A stretch of DNA of 64,000 nucleotides from Akkermansiaceae bacterium (GCA_017798145.1 CP059069.1:3643226-3707225), one strand, 5' to 3'. Counted from the first letter of the stretch, positions 27,120 through 37,109 are shown. Notes: generated by a model from the sequence alone, not told the origin. Numbers and translations: made by a program.

Positions 27120-28871
27120 TCAGGGTGAGATCCGTTGGTGTTCCCTGAAAACAAATGCCGATATGAGTCCGAGCAGCGAGAGCACGATGATCCCCCAATC
27201 CCCGATCAGCACGTAGAGGGAGAAGGATGGTTGGAGCGGAACGTTCAGCTCGGTGAGCAGGCTGCCACGCAGGAAGGTGCTGCCGCTTTCATCGAGGATG
27301 ACCTGCGGCTTTCCCGTCTCCGGATGCGCGGTGGAGCCGATGGTGTCGATTGCGGCGCTGACGCCGGTGTTTGCGCAGCGCAGCATGGGGCGGCGAAGCT
27401 CGATGGCGCGGAAGCGGGCGTTGGCGAAGTGCTGGGCGGCGGCCTGCGATTCCTTGAACCAGCCGTCATTGGTGAGGTTCACGATGACCTGCGGCCCGGG
27501 GCGGACGAATTTCCGAGTGAGCCGCGGCACCGTATCCTCGAAGCAGACGGCCGGGATGATCCCGATTTTAGTCTCATCGAGCAAAACGGGCAATGGGTCG
27601 AGCGCGGGGCCGGCGGAGAAGGAGCCGTTGTATTGCGCGCCGGATTGCTGCTCGTAGATTTTTTTCAGGAGCGGGACGGATTCCACAAACGGGATGGTCT
27701 CGCCGAAGATGACGAGATGGTGCTTGCGAAAGGTCTGCAAATCGCCTTCGGCTGGTTCCACGGCGATGGAGTTGTAGATGCGCGGCTGATCTTTTTCGTA
27801 AAGCCCGTCCTCGCGCAGCTCGCCCTCGACCTCGACCACGCCGTAAATGAGGTCGAAGCGCCCGGCATCACGGACTCGGCGTATCGTATCGAGGTTCTCA
27901 CGCCATGCACCCCACTCTCCGTCATCGGTGCGGATGATGCGGCCGTTGAGCGCGGTCTCCGGCCATAGCACCCAGTCGGGGCTGCCCAGCTCGATGCCTC
28001 CCTCCTCGCCCTTGCGTATGGCTTCCCGGAGTTTCGTTTCATCCCTTTCGGAGATGCTTTGGAGGGCGGAAATCGTTTCGTCCTCGTAGGCCATGTGGAT
28101 CTTTTCGGCAGGCCAGAGCTGCTGGCTGGCGGTTTGCGGGATGTTGATCTGAACGAGCAGGGATTTGAGATGTATGGATTCCTTGCCTGCCTCGCCGGCG
28201 ATGCGGAGGATGCCGTAGGCGAGCAGGAAACCCACGCCGAGTGCGGTTGCGGCGAAATCCCAGCGAGGTTTGCGGATGCCGTCGAGGCTTGCCCGATGCA
28301 TGCGCCGGCCGACCTGGGCGAGGACGCATTGGAAAAACACGAGAATGAGCGAGAGGCCGGTGACTCCTAACAGATCCGCGGCCTGGGAGATGACGAGGGT
28401 ATCGTGAAAGGCGACGCCGAGCCCGTTCCATCCGAATCCGGTGAACAGCCAGCCGCGCAGCCATTCGAGGCCGGCCCAGACGGTGGCGTGGGTGAATGCG
28501 TTGAAGAGGGAGCGGAACGGGTTTTCCAAGACGCCGTCCTTCCTGTGCCATGGGTTTCCGAGCGTGGCGGCGAAGGCTCCGAACGCGCCCCAGTAAAGGG
28601 CGAGGTATGCCGAGAGGACGATGGGCCCGAGCCATGAGACGGTGGAGAGCCAGGAAAGCTGGACGCCGAAGCTGACAAGCCCGGCGAGATAGCCGATGAG
28701 GAAACCTTTTTTTGCCCGGTGTGTCCCACCCAGCGACCAGAGGGCGATGAGAAGCGGGATCAGGCAGATCCAAGCAAGACCCGCGAAGGAGTAGGGCGGG
28801 AAGAGCGAGGCCACCATCAGGCCGGTGGCTGCGATGGCGAGGGACCTGAGGATGAAAGAGCGATCGGGCAT
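27120..28871 (-). CDS. lnt: apolipoprotein N-acyltransferase
   Basis: 583 residues from the ATG at 28871; in-frame ATGs up to 28922 are possible and no start has a clear ribosome site. Six to seven N-terminal helices are followed by the nitrilase-like periplasmic domain (about 245-550) with the catalytic triad: Glu in VLWPETAL, Lys in FRKHHLVIFGE and Cys in PAVCFEDTVPRL. It adds the third acyl chain to the N-terminal Cys of lipoproteins. Confidence 0.93.
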   Translation of the reverse strand: MPDRSFILRSLAIAATGLMVASLFPPYSFAGLAWICLIPLLIALWSLGGTHRAKKGFLIGYLAGLVSFGVQLSWLSTVSWLGPIVLSAYLALYWGAFGAFAATLGNPWHRKDGVLENPFRSLFNAFTHATVWAGLEWLRGWLFTGFGWNGLGVAFHDTLVISQAADLLGVTGLSLILVFFQCVLAQVGRRMHRASLDGIRKPRWDFAATALGVGFLLAYGILRIAGEAGKESIHLKSLLVQINIPQTASQQLWPAEKIHMAYEDETISALQSISERDETKLREAIRKGEEGGIELGSPDWVLWPETALNGRIIRTDDGEWGAWRENLDTIRRVRDAGRFDLIYGVVEVEGELREDGLYEKDQPRIYNSIAVEPAEGDLQTFRKHHLVIFGETIPFVESVPLLKKIYEQQSGAQYNGSFSAGPALDPLPVLLDETKIGIIPAVCFEDTVPRLTRKFVRPGPQVIVNLTNDGWFKESQAAAQHFANARFRAIELRRPMLRCANTGVSAAIDTIGSTAHPETGKPQVILDESGSTFLRGSLLTELNVPLQPSFSLYVLIGDWGIIVLSLLGLISAFVFREHQRISP

Positions 28872-28926
28872 GGCTCGGAGTCTGGGCATGGCCTTTGAAA
28901 TTGCCATGCGATAATGGCGCAAGGAT

Positions 28927-29493
28927 TCAAATGGAAGCCGTTATCCCATGCGCTTTCCGAAGGCATCCGAGCAACACCCGGCAATCCGCCAGTGCCCGGT
29001 GCGCCCCGCCGCCGCTCACGCGAAGATGTTCCGCAAGTATCGTCAGGCCGAAGCCTTTCCTGCCCGGCAACAGCCGCTTGAAAACCGGGATGGAGCATTC
29101 GAGCGGAAAGCGAAAATCTTTCCCCGACCGCAAGGCGTTGGCATCCAGGAACCTCCGGTCGAAACTCGCGTTGTGCGCGTATGAGGGCATCCTGCCCATG
29201 AAGTCCCAGGTCTCATCCAGCACCGCGGCGAGCGGCTGCCCCTCCGCCCGCAACAACGCATCGGTTATCCCCGTGATCCCGGTGATGTGCCATGGCACCT
29301 TCCCGGAAATTCGCACCAAGCGGCTCATCTCCCCGGTGATTGCGAAACGTTCATCCACCCGGATCACCGCGATTTCCGTGATCTCACAGGAATCCGTCGA
29401 TAGCCCCGTGGTCTCGATGTCGAGTAAGCAGAAGGAACGTTTCCCGAACGGTGAATCAGGCGCTTCTTTGATAATCCTCGGTTTATTTTTCAT
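28927..29493 (-). CDS. DnaQ-like 3'-5' exonuclease
   Basis: 188 residues starting at the ATG at 29493, chosen because GGGAG lies nine bases upstream; the longer frame adds 34 unlikely residues. The DEDDh motifs are all present: LLDIETTGL (ExoI), YAHNASFDRRFLDA (ExoII) and HRALADCRVLL (ExoIII). It could be a polymerase III epsilon subunit or a stand-alone exonuclease. There is no polymerase gene adjacent, so the role is open. Confidence 0.88.
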   Translation of the reverse strand: MKNKPRIIKEAPDSPFGKRSFCLLDIETTGLSTDSCEITEIAVIRVDERFAITGEMSRLVRISGKVPWHITGITGITDALLRAEGQPLAAVLDETWDFMGRMPSYAHNASFDRRFLDANALRSGKDFRFPLECSIPVFKRLLPGRKGFGLTILAEHLRVSGGGAHRALADCRVLLGCLRKAHGITASI

Positions 29494-29717
29494 CTCGGCA
29501 ATCTCCCGTTGAGAACTGTTGCCCGCCTCCACCGGCCACTCCCCCATATTACGCGGCAGGCTTTTCAGATGTTTGGAATGATTGAGGCGGGGCATGGGGT
29601 GTTATCTCGCCATGATTGCGGATGAAGGCGGAGCCGTGATGCCAAGGATATGTAATTCCATGTCCGGATCATTGGGTAAATGAGGGTTGCGAAGCCGGTC
29701 GGGGAAGCTGATTCCGG

Positions 29718-30461
29718 TTAGAGTTTGGCGGGGTTTTCGCAGAGAGCGAGTAAGAGGGCGAGCACGCGCCAGCCCTTGTCAAAATCGGATTTCCAAGGCC
29801 GGATGGGGCGGAGGATGAGCCAGTCGTTCTTTTCTCCGATGGCGGTGAGCTCCGCCTTAGGGTTCACGAGGGTGGCGGTTTCGCAGATCGAGAGCATGGG
29901 GAGGTCTGCGGTGCTGTCGGTGTAGCCGCACGAGTTCGCGAGTTTCCCGTCCTTGAAATACGATGGGGGTAGTAGTTCGCGGAGGCGGGCGACCTTGTTC
30001 GCACCCTTGTGGTTGGTGAGATCGGGGAAGAGGCGGGTGTTTTCCAGGACGGTTCCGAGGGAGATGTCGAAGCCGAGGAGTTTCCCGACTTCGGTGGCGT
30101 AGCATTCCGGGCTGGCGGAACTGAGGATGGTGAGGTGGCCGGCCTGTTTGTGGTGGGCGAGTCTTTCCTTCAGCTCGTGGTAGATGCTTGGCTGGAGTTT
30201 TTCGGCGAAGCTGCGGGACAGTTCCGCGAGGCGCTCGGGCGGCATCTTCCAGAGGAAGGAGTGGAAGACGCGCTTCATGTTCTCGGTGCCGAGAAGTTTT
30301 GCGAAGGGCAGGAAGGCTAGGAATAGCGGGACGGAATAATAGCGTGCGGGTTCCTCTTTCAGGACGTGGTGGCGGAACAGGAGCTGGCAATCCCATGCCA
30401 GCAGAGTGCCGTCCATATCGAAAAGGGCGATGCCGGGCGGTGGGGTTTCCGGCGGGGTCAT
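29718..30461 (-). CDS. HAD-superfamily hydrolase, subfamily IB (SerB-like)
   Basis: 247 residues. Motif I is LFDMDGTLLAWD, motif II the LTILSSASPE stretch, and the motif III/IV region is NSCGYTDSTADLPML. The order and cap size fit the IB phosphatases that include phosphoserine phosphatase and phospholipid-linked members. The ATG at 30461 was preferred over one at 30485, which lies inside a palindromic repeat. It follows leuD by 47 bp on the same strand. Confidence 0.82.
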   Translation of the reverse strand: MTPPETPPPGIALFDMDGTLLAWDCQLLFRHHVLKEEPARYYSVPLFLAFLPFAKLLGTENMKRVFHSFLWKMPPERLAELSRSFAEKLQPSIYHELKERLAHHKQAGHLTILSSASPECYATEVGKLLGFDISLGTVLENTRLFPDLTNHKGANKVARLRELLPPSYFKDGKLANSCGYTDSTADLPMLSICETATLVNPKAELTAIGEKNDWLILRPIRPWKSDFDKGWRVLALLLALCENPAKL

Positions 30462-30479
30462 AGCAAACGTTGGGAGGTT

Positions 30480-30505
30480 TGGCATGGCGGATGGATCCGC
30501 CGCCA
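30480..30505. repeat. palindromic REP-like element, copy A
   Basis: TGGCATGGCGGATG followed by GATCCGCCGCCA; the core GGCGGAT/ATCCGCC is a perfect hairpin. It sits between leuD and the HAD gene and is nearly identical to 33916-33942. Confidence 0.6.
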
Positions 30506-30508
30506 GGG

Positions 30509-31111
30509 TCACACGTAGTGCAGTGCCTTCGCGCGCTCGTTGATTGCGGCTTCGTTGTCCAGCAGTTCCTGGATGGGATCCCAGCGGCCGGAGACGAGGG
30601 CGTCGCGTGCGGACTCCGGCATCTTCACGGGGAACTCGAGGTCGCAGCAGGTGCTGACGGTCATTCTCTCGAGGTCGATGGTGATTTCCGTGTCCGGCTT
30701 GGCCTCGATGGCGGTGCGTAGTTTGGCGATGTCGGCGGCGGCGGCCATCACGCATGGCATGGCGAGGGTGGTGGAGTTTCCGTAGAAGATTTCCGCAAAG
30801 GATTCGGCGATGACCGCGTTGAAGCCGTATTTTTTCAGCGACTGCGGGGCGTGTTCGCGGGAGGAGCCGCAGCCGAAGTTCACCCCGGCGATGAGGATGG
30901 AGGCATCCCTGAAGCGCTCGTCGTTGAGGGGGTGGTTCGTCTTCTCGCCTGTTTCGGAATCGAAGCGCACGTCATAGAACGCGAATTCGCCGAGACCGTC
31001 GAAGGTGACGCATTTCATGAAGCGCGCGGGGATGATGCGGTCGGTGTCGATGTCCGCGCCGGGGATGAAAACTCCGGTGCCGGAGACTTGCTTGACTGGT
31101 TCGAGGGCCAT
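30509..31111 (-). CDS. leuD: 3-isopropylmalate dehydratase small subunit
   Basis: 200 residues, aconitase swivel domain. GADIDTDRIIPARFMK at the start and NFGCGSSREHAPQSL at about residue 78 are diagnostic. With LeuC it isomerises 2- to 3-isopropylmalate in leucine synthesis. 42 bp after leuC. Confidence 0.96.
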   Translation of the reverse strand: MALEPVKQVSGTGVFIPGADIDTDRIIPARFMKCVTFDGLGEFAFYDVRFDSETGEKTNHPLNDERFRDASILIAGVNFGCGSSREHAPQSLKKYGFNAVIAESFAEIFYGNSTTLAMPCVMAAAADIAKLRTAIEAKPDTEITIDLERMTVSTCCDLEFPVKMPESARDALVSGRWDPIQELLDNEAAINERAKALHYV

Positions 31112-31153
31112 GGTGGGGTAAATGCTGAAATTCTGAAAACTGAAATGCTGAAA

Positions 31154-32578
31154 TTAGGCGACGGCGGAGGTTTCCGAGAGGTCGAAGAGTTCGCGGGCGT
31201 CGGTGATGTGGCCCTTGATCGCGGCGGCGGCGACCATGACGGGGGACATGAGGACGGTGCGTCCGGTCGGGGAGCCTTGGCGGCCTTTGAAATTCCGGTT
31301 CGAGGACGATGCGCAGAGCTGGTCGCCGATGAGCTTGTCGGGGTTCATCGCGAGGCACATGGAGCAACCGGCGGCGCGCCATTCGAAGCCCGCGGCGCGG
31401 AAAATTTCCGGGATGCCTTCCTGCTCGCACTGGATCGCGACGATCTGGGAGCCGGGGACGGCGATGGCGTGCACGCCCGACGCGACCTTGTGGCCCTTGA
31501 TGTATTTGGCGACCTCGCGGAAATCGGAGATGCGGCCGTTGGTGCAGGAACCGATGAAAGCGACGTCGATTTTCACGCCCTGGATCGGGGTGCCGCCGGG
31601 GAGTTTCATGTAGGCGAGGGCTTCCTCGATGCTGGCCTTTTCCTCGGGGGTCTTGGCCTTGAGCGGGTCGGGGATGCTCTCGGTGATGCCGATTCCTGCG
31701 TCAGGGGAAATGCCCCAGGTGACGGTCGGCTCGATGTCGCCGGCGTCGATTTTCACGATGTCGTCGAAATGCGCGTCGGCATCCGAGGCGAAGGACAGCC
31801 AGCGGGCGGCGGTTTCCTCGAAATTGTCGTTGTCCACGTATGGACGGCCTTGGAGGTAGGCGATGGTCTTCGCATCCGGGTTCACGTAGCCGCAGCGGGC
31901 GCCGCCCTCGATGGACATGTTGCAGACGGTCATGCGCTCCTCCATGGACATGCGGTCGAAGACATCGCCGGCGTATTCGTAGGCGTAGCCGATGCCGCCG
32001 TTCGCACCGAGCAGGCGGATGATGTGGAGGATCACGTCCTTCGCATAGACGCCGGGGCGGAGGTCGCCGTTGACCTCGATACGGCGGACTTTCATCTCGC
32101 CGAGCGCGATGGTCTGAGTTGCCAGCACGTCGCGCACCTGGCTGGTGCCGATCCCGAACGCGATCGCCCCGAAAGCCCCGTGGGTGGCGGTGTGGGAGTC
32201 GCCGCAGGCGATCGTCGTGCCCGGCTGGGTGATGCCCTGCTCGGGGCCGACCACGTGGACGATGCCCTGCTTGCCGGATTTCAGGTCGAAATAGGTCACT
32301 CCGAAGTCATCGCAGTTTTTGCGGATCGCATCGATCATCTCAGCGGCGAGCGGATCGGCGGGCTGGTCCTGGTTGATCGTCGGGACGATGTGGTCGATGG
32401 TCGCGAAGGTGCGCTGCGGGAATTTCACCGTCAGGCCCAGGTCGCGGAGCATCCCGAAGGCCTGCGGCGAGGTGACCTCGTGGATGAGGTGGGTGCCGAT
32501 GAAGAGCTGTGTGCGGCCATCCCCGAGGGTGCCGACGCGGTGTGAATCCCAGACTTTTTGAAAGAGGCTTTTTCCCAT
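31154..32578 (-). CDS. leuC: 3-isopropylmalate dehydratase large subunit
   Basis: 474 residues from the ATG at 32578 ([16 protein letters not shown], the usual start). The 4Fe-4S ligands are the Cys in FIGSCTNGR and the CxxC in [32 protein letters not shown] is the substrate loop. Upstream frame extension runs into the REPIN-like element and is not coding. First gene of leuCD; leuB is at 50150 on the other strand. Confidence 0.97.
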   Translation of the reverse strand: MGKSLFQKVWDSHRVGTLGDGRTQLFIGTHLIHEVTSPQAFGMLRDLGLTVKFPQRTFATIDHIVPTINQDQPADPLAAEMIDAIRKNCDDFGVTYFDLKSGKQGIVHVVGPEQGITQPGTTIACGDSHTATHGAFGAIAFGIGTSQVRDVLATQTIALGEMKVRRIEVNGDLRPGVYAKDVILHIIRLLGANGGIGYAYEYAGDVFDRMSMEERMTVCNMSIEGGARCGYVNPDAKTIAYLQGRPYVDNDNFEETAARWLSFASDADAHFDDIVKIDAGDIEPTVTWGISPDAGIGITESIPDPLKAKTPEEKASIEEALAYMKLPGGTPIQGVKIDVAFIGSCTNGRISDFREVAKYIKGHKVASGVHAIAVPGSQIVAIQCEQEGIPEIFRAAGFEWRAAGCSMCLAMNPDKLIGDQLCASSSNRNFKGRQGSPTGRTVLMSPVMVAAAAIKGHITDARELFDLSETSAVA

Positions 32579-32651
32579 TGCATTGATCCGCCGTGGTTTG
32601 CGGCGGGGCGGGAATGTGGATAGGCGGCGGGGAAACTTCAACCCCCAAAAC

Positions 32652-32720
32652 GTAGGGGCGATCTTCGGTCGCCCATTCGTTTCCTTGGGGTATGTGAGGG
32701 CGACCGAAGATCGCCCCCAC
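32652..32720. repeat. REPIN-like inverted pair of REP hairpins with GTAG head
   Basis: Arms 32652-32674 (GTAGGGGCGATCTTCGGTCG plus CCC) and 32698-32720 are inverted copies with one mismatch in 23 (GTGG against GTAG), separated by 23 bp. Each arm folds as GGCGA/TCGCC around TCTTCGG. A GTAG tetranucleotide next to a REP hairpin is the feature recognised by RAYT transposases. It fills the gap between divergent leuC and holA. Confidence 0.85.
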
Positions 32721-32776
32721 ATCCCGGCAGGAGAAATTCCCTTTCTTAGCCAGCCGCCGCCCGTTACACCATCCGC

Positions 32777-33913
32777 GTGCCCGCAAAAAAGAAGACAGCC
32801 TCCGCAAACGCCAGTTTCCACGTGATCGTGGGGAGCGACGACGGGCTGGTGCGGGAGGAGGCTCTGTCGCTTTACAATGAGCTGACGGGCGGGAATGACG
32901 ACGGTTTCACCCACGAGACCATCGACGGGAATGCGGACAATTCCGAGAACGCCTACCAGCTTTGCTCCACCGCGATCCAGTCGCTGATGACCATGCCGAT
33001 GTTCGGCGGGGACAAGGTGGTTTGGCTGCGGAACGTGAATTTCCTCGGCGACGACGTCACCGGCCGGGCGCAGCGGACCGAGGCGGGGGTGGAGGCTTTG
33101 CGGGGGGTCTTGGAAAAGGGGCTGCCGGATGGGATCAGGTTCATCCTTTCCGCCGACAAGGTGGACAAGAGGAGGGCGTTCTGGAAATTCCTGGAGAAAA
33201 ACGCATCGGTCCGCAGCTACGACAAGATCGATATCAGCCGGGATGGGTGGCAGGATGAGGTCGGCAGATTGGTCGAGGGCCGTGCCAGGGAGCTGGGTTT
33301 GGAGTTCGAACACGATGCGCTGGAGCTCTTCATCATGCTCGCCGGGGAGCAGACAAAGCAGATCGCCAACGAGCTGGAGAAGATAGACCTCTATCTTGGG
33401 AAGGAACGCCGCAAGGTCACGGAGGAGGATGTGCGTGTGCTTGTGCCACTGAGCCGGGCGGCGGTAATTTTCGAGACGGGAAAAGCGATCCAGATGGGCA
33501 ATGTGGCTCGTGCGATCCAGCTCATCGACGAGCAGCTAGAGGCGGAGGAGTCGGCGGTGGGGATCATGCGGGCGTCGATCATCAATGTCGTCCGCAACCT
33601 GTACATGGCGAAGCTGGTTCTGGAGAAATTCAAGCCCAATGCCGGGAGCTATTCATCCTTCGCGGGCGCGCTCAACAAGCTTCCGGCCGCCGAGCGTGGC
33701 TGGCTGCCGCAGAAAAAGGACGGCTCCGGGGTGAATGTTTTCCCGATCTTCCTTGCGGTGCCGAATGCGAAAAACTTCGATCTCGCAGGCCTGCAGCATG
33801 TCATGGAGCAGACGCAGAAAGCGGATCAGGCGCTGGTGACGACCGGGCTGGATCACCGGCTGGTGCTGCACCGGTTGATCGCGGAGATCGCGGCGGCGAG
33901 GAAGGGGAGGTAG
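32777..33913 (+). CDS. holA: DNA polymerase III delta subunit
   Basis: 378 residues, beginning with GTG (no ATG fits before the conserved start). [19 protein letters not shown] is the N-terminal strand-helix, and [22 protein letters not shown] and [21 protein letters not shown] (domain II lid helices) match the clamp-loader delta family. It opens the beta clamp with delta' and tau/gamma. Single gene between two palindromic elements. Confidence 0.92.
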   Translation: MPAKKKTASANASFHVIVGSDDGLVREEALSLYNELTGGNDDGFTHETIDGNADNSENAYQLCSTAIQSLMTMPMFGGDKVVWLRNVNFLGDDVTGRAQRTEAGVEALRGVLEKGLPDGIRFILSADKVDKRRAFWKFLEKNASVRSYDKIDISRDGWQDEVGRLVEGRARELGLEFEHDALELFIMLAGEQTKQIANELEKIDLYLGKERRKVTEEDVRVLVPLSRAAVIFETGKAIQMGNVARAIQLIDEQLEAEESAVGIMRASIINVVRNLYMAKLVLEKFKPNAGSYSSFAGALNKLPAAERGWLPQKKDGSGVNVFPIFLAVPNAKNFDLAGLQHVMEQTQKADQALVTTGLDHRLVLHRLIAEIAAARKGR

Positions 33914-33915
33914 TC

Positions 33916-33942
33916 TGGCATGGCGGATGCGAGCCGCCGCCA
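33916..33942. repeat. palindromic REP-like element, copy B
   Basis: TGGCATGGCGGATGC followed by GAGCCGCCGCCA, matching copy A (30480) at about 24 of 27 positions. It starts three bases after the holA stop and ends just before the convergent DUF2238 gene. Confidence 0.6.
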
Positions 33943-33950
33943 CGTTGCCG

Positions 33951-34559
33951 CTAGGAAAGTTTCCGCATCGAGCGGTCGTGCGGTGCCCGCAGCAGGATCA
34001 CCGCGAAGAGCGCGCCGATGAGGGCGCAGAACATGTCGCTCTGGGTGTCCCAGTTGTCGCCTTGGGTGCCGAGGAATGATTCGGCGGCTTCTTCCGAGAC
34101 AAGGGCAGCGACCCATTCGAGGAGTTCGTAGATGGCGCTGACGGCCATGCAGAAGCAGACGGTGCAGAAGGCCATCCAGCCGCGTTTTGCGATCACCTTG
34201 TTGCGGATGAAGACTTCGCGGCAGACGATGGCGGGGACGAGGCCCTGCATGATGTGGCCGAGGCGGTCGTAGTGGTTGCGGGAAAATCCGAAGGAGTCCT
34301 TCGCCCAATCGCCGATGGGGACAAGCGCATAGGTGTAGTGTCCGCCAACGGTGAGAACCACCATGTGCAGGCCAACGAGGACGAGGGCGAAATTGGAAAG
34401 CCTCCAGCCCATCGCCTGGGCGATGAAGATGACGATGAATCCGACGAAGACCGGGGCGACCTCAAGCCACCAGGTGAGCGTGTCGAAGGGTTGCCATCCC
34501 GACCAGGCGAGCACGGGGAGCATCGCCGCCAGCAGGATGGCATTGGGATGTGATTTCAC
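33951..34559 (-). CDS. DUF2238 / YjdF-like integral membrane protein
   Basis: 202 residues with about six hydrophobic helices. FSRNHYDRLGHIMQGLVPA and YELLEWVAALVSEEAAESFLG with GDNWDTQSDM are the conserved loops of the YjdF (DUF2238) family, whose function is not established. Convergent with holA. Confidence 0.85.
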   Translation of the reverse strand: MKSHPNAILLAAMLPVLAWSGWQPFDTLTWWLEVAPVFVGFIVIFIAQAMGWRLSNFALVLVGLHMVVLTVGGHYTYALVPIGDWAKDSFGFSRNHYDRLGHIMQGLVPAIVCREVFIRNKVIAKRGWMAFCTVCFCMAVSAIYELLEWVAALVSEEAAESFLGTQGDNWDTQSDMFCALIGALFAVILLRAPHDRSMRKLS

Positions 34560-34628
34560 GAAACCATCCTGAGCATCATCGTGGGCTTAGGTCAAGGAGG
34601 CGGATGCAGAGGGGCGCATTGCTCCTGA

Positions 34629-35777
34629 TCAGGGGATGGAGCGGTAGATCTCCTCCAGGGCCATCACCGTGTAGGATGTGACGAGTACGGGGTTCGACTC
34701 CATCCAGCGGCCGTTGTCGTTGACCCACGAGCCGTCCTCGCGCTGGGTGGCAAGGAGTTTACCGCCGAGATCCTTGCGCCAGTCGCCCTGCGAGCCGTCG
34801 GCGAGGGGTAGCTTGTCGATGCCAGCGGCATTGAGAGCCTTCGCCATCGCCTGGTAGTAGTAGAAAAGGCCTTGGGCGCCCATCTGCGGGTTTTCCTCCA
34901 CGGTGTAGTTTTTTCCGAGCCACTCTTTGACGGCGACGACGCGGGGATCGTCCGGGGAGAGCTTCGCGTAGATGAGGGACATCATGCCGGCGTAGGAGAT
35001 GGAGCCGTAGGAGCGGAGGGCGACCTTGCCATCCGCGGTGACATCGGTGCCGGCCTTCGAGTCTCCGGGGGTGTAGATGAAGCCGCCCTTGTTCTTTGGA
35101 TCGTCGGAAGCCCATTCCTGGTCGTTGGTGGCGGTGAGGTTCTGGCTGCGGGAAAGGAAGGTGAGGGCGGCATCCCAGTTGAGCTTCGGCTCGTCGGCGT
35201 AATTGCCGTCCTCGATGATCTTGTCGGAAAGGGCGAGGGCTTCGAGGGCGAGGTAGGTGTTGGACATGTCGGTGTGGTCGTCCTTGGAGCCGTAGCCGAT
35301 GCCGCCGTCGTTCTTGTTGTCGAGCTTGCCTTTCTCGCCGATGTCCCACTGGTTGGCGATGAGGTGGCGGCGAGCCTTGACGATGTTCGGCTCGAATTTG
35401 TCCATGCCTGCGGAGGCGAGGGCGGTGAGGGAAGTGGCGGTGTTGTAGACCATGAGGCCCCGGTTGTAGATGCCGCCGTCCTCTTTCTGTTGGGCGGCGA
35501 GCCAATCGAAGCCCTTTTCAAGGTTTTCGGGGAGCTTGCCGCCGGAGAGATCGAGGTTGGGATCGCGCACCTGGGCGGTGAGGGCGAGAGCGGTGAAGGC
35601 GGGCAGGCCGCCATCGTCCCAAAAGCCGTTTTCCTTCTGCTGTGATGCAAGCCATGCGTTGCCGCGCGCGATGGATTGGCGGATCTCCTCCTTGATCGAG
35701 GTGTATTCACCTTGGGCATGGGTAGGGAGGGCTGTGGAAGCCATGAGTCCGAGGGCTAGGAGTGCTTTCGTTTTCAT
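34629..35777 (-). CDS. secreted prenyltransferase/squalene-cyclase-repeat protein
   Basis: 382 residues from the ATG at 35777, with a signal peptide (about 1-21, ending THA). The mature part is an (alpha/alpha) barrel of repeats around Gln-Lys/Arg-Glu-x-Gly motifs (WLASQQKENGFW, WLAAQQKEDGGIY, LLATQREDGSW). The repeats resemble those of terpene cyclases and protein prenyltransferase beta subunits, but the DxDD acid motif of cyclases is not seen. Likely a binding or structural toroid; function unknown. The 226 bp upstream hold no gene and should carry its promoter. Confidence 0.8.
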   Translation of the reverse strand: MKTKALLALGLMASTALPTHAQGEYTSIKEEIRQSIARGNAWLASQQKENGFWDDGGLPAFTALALTAQVRDPNLDLSGGKLPENLEKGFDWLAAQQKEDGGIYNRGLMVYNTATSLTALASAGMDKFEPNIVKARRHLIANQWDIGEKGKLDNKNDGGIGYGSKDDHTDMSNTYLALEALALSDKIIEDGNYADEPKLNWDAALTFLSRSQNLTATNDQEWASDDPKNKGGFIYTPGDSKAGTDVTADGKVALRSYGSISYAGMMSLIYAKLSPDDPRVVAVKEWLGKNYTVEENPQMGAQGLFYYYQAMAKALNAAGIDKLPLADGSQGDWRKDLGGKLLATQREDGSWVNDNGRWMESNPVLVTSYTVMALEEIYRSIP

Positions 35778-36003
35778 CGGGATTTGAGCTGAGTGTTGGA
35801 TACGTTGGATACTGATAAGATCTTTTGATAATCCCCTAAGCGAAGGCGAGGGCGGATCTTGTCTGCCCGAGGGAATTATCTGTCCGATACTCGGATGGCT
35901 GCACGATCCCCGCAAGTTGGTTCTTTGGACGAAATTTATCCACAGGGGGGGAATGCGGGTGAAATCTGGCCGGAAGCCGCCGATCCGCATGTGGAAACCT
36001 GGC

Positions 36004-37008
36004 TCAGTCCAGGAAACCCCGTGCCTTGAGGTTATTCAGGCGGTGTGCGGTTTCCACCAGGCCGTCAATGATGACCTGCGTGTAGGAGCGGCCGTCTGTG
36101 GTGTCCACGCCGTGGCCGGGGACGGCGTTTCGGAGCGCCTCGAGGGCGGGATCGTCATGGCGGAAGGCTTCCACGAAAACGGTTTCCAGTTTCCCGGTGC
36201 GGGCTGCGGCGGAGAGGGTTGCGCCGATCCAGCCATCGTCGGTGCTGAGGCAGCCGCGGGTGGTTTTCGCGGAGGCATGGAAAATGCCCATGTGGCCGGC
36301 CTCGGCGAGCTCCGCGATGAGGCGTTGGTTTTCGGCAATGGACAGGCCGGAATCTCCCATGTGTGCGGAGTCGATGAGGAGCTTGAAGTAGTCGCGGCCG
36401 AGTTCCTTGTTGATCGCCTTGATGAAGCCCCATGCCTTCTCGATGTTGGTGAAGGTCTTGAATTCCACGGGGCGGAGGAACTCGATGTGCCATGAGGAGA
36501 TCTCGGAATCGAGCAGTCCGGCCTCTTTCACGGCGCGGATATGCAGTTTCACGTTCTGGGCGATGGCGGTTTCCAGATCCATGTCTTCCGGGCCGTTCAT
36601 CCATTCCTCGATGGAGGTTGAGCCAACGGTGACCGCGCCGAATTTGACCGCCGCCCTGAGGGATGGGATGAGTTGGCCGATGACCGCGTCCTCATTGGCG
36701 GGATCCATGGGGTTTGCGCCGCCGACCATCATGATGAGGTGGACATCCAGATGGAGAGCCTTGAGTCCGGCGATCATTTCCGCGATGTCGGCTTCCCCGG
36801 TGCCGGGGAATAGGGATACCTGGATGCAGGTGGGGCGTACGGGTGACAGCGAGCAGATGCGGCTCATTTCCGCGACGACGGCGATGCGTCCGTCGGATTC
36901 GCGGGGAAGGGAGCCGTTCTCATCCGGCACGAGGCCGTCGATGAAACCGAGGTGTGTCGGCACGATGCCGAGGGCGATGTTGGGTTTGAGGGTAAGCGTT
37001 CCGGGCAT
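36004..37008 (-). CDS. predicted TIM-barrel protein, possibly sugar-isomerase-like, function unknown
   Basis: 334 residues, no signal peptide. Alternating strand/helix pattern with IALGIVPTHLGFIDGLVP at the start, LDVHLIMMVGG, SWHIEFLRPVEF and LLIDSAHMGDSG in the order expected of xylose-isomerase-like TIM barrels; Glu, Asp and His at strand ends could bind a metal. It follows deoC by about 100 bp on the same strand, which hints at carbon-compound metabolism. I do not recognise a named family. Confidence 0.6.
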   Translation of the reverse strand: MPGTLTLKPNIALGIVPTHLGFIDGLVPDENGSLPRESDGRIAVVAEMSRICSLSPVRPTCIQVSLFPGTGEADIAEMIAGLKALHLDVHLIMMVGGANPMDPANEDAVIGQLIPSLRAAVKFGAVTVGSTSIEEWMNGPEDMDLETAIAQNVKLHIRAVKEAGLLDSEISSWHIEFLRPVEFKTFTNIEKAWGFIKAINKELGRDYFKLLIDSAHMGDSGLSIAENQRLIAELAEAGHMGIFHASAKTTRGCLSTDDGWIGATLSAAARTGKLETVFVEAFRHDDPALEALRNAVPGHGVDTTDGRSYTQVIIDGLVETAHRLNNLKARGFLD

Positions 37009-37109
37009 GGTTTGAGTTTGTTTCGGAAAACGGGCGAGTCAAGGACATGGGTAACGTGCCCGTGGAAGCCGGATCGGTTCCAAGGCACCAAAGCCCTCTG
37101 GGCAGGGTA

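Noticed and set aside
30851..32545. 564-codon open frame on the plus strand
   Set aside because: Antisense to leuD/leuC, whose frames show all catalytic motifs; the antisense product is repetitive Asp/Gly/Val-rich text typical of a GC-rich shadow frame.
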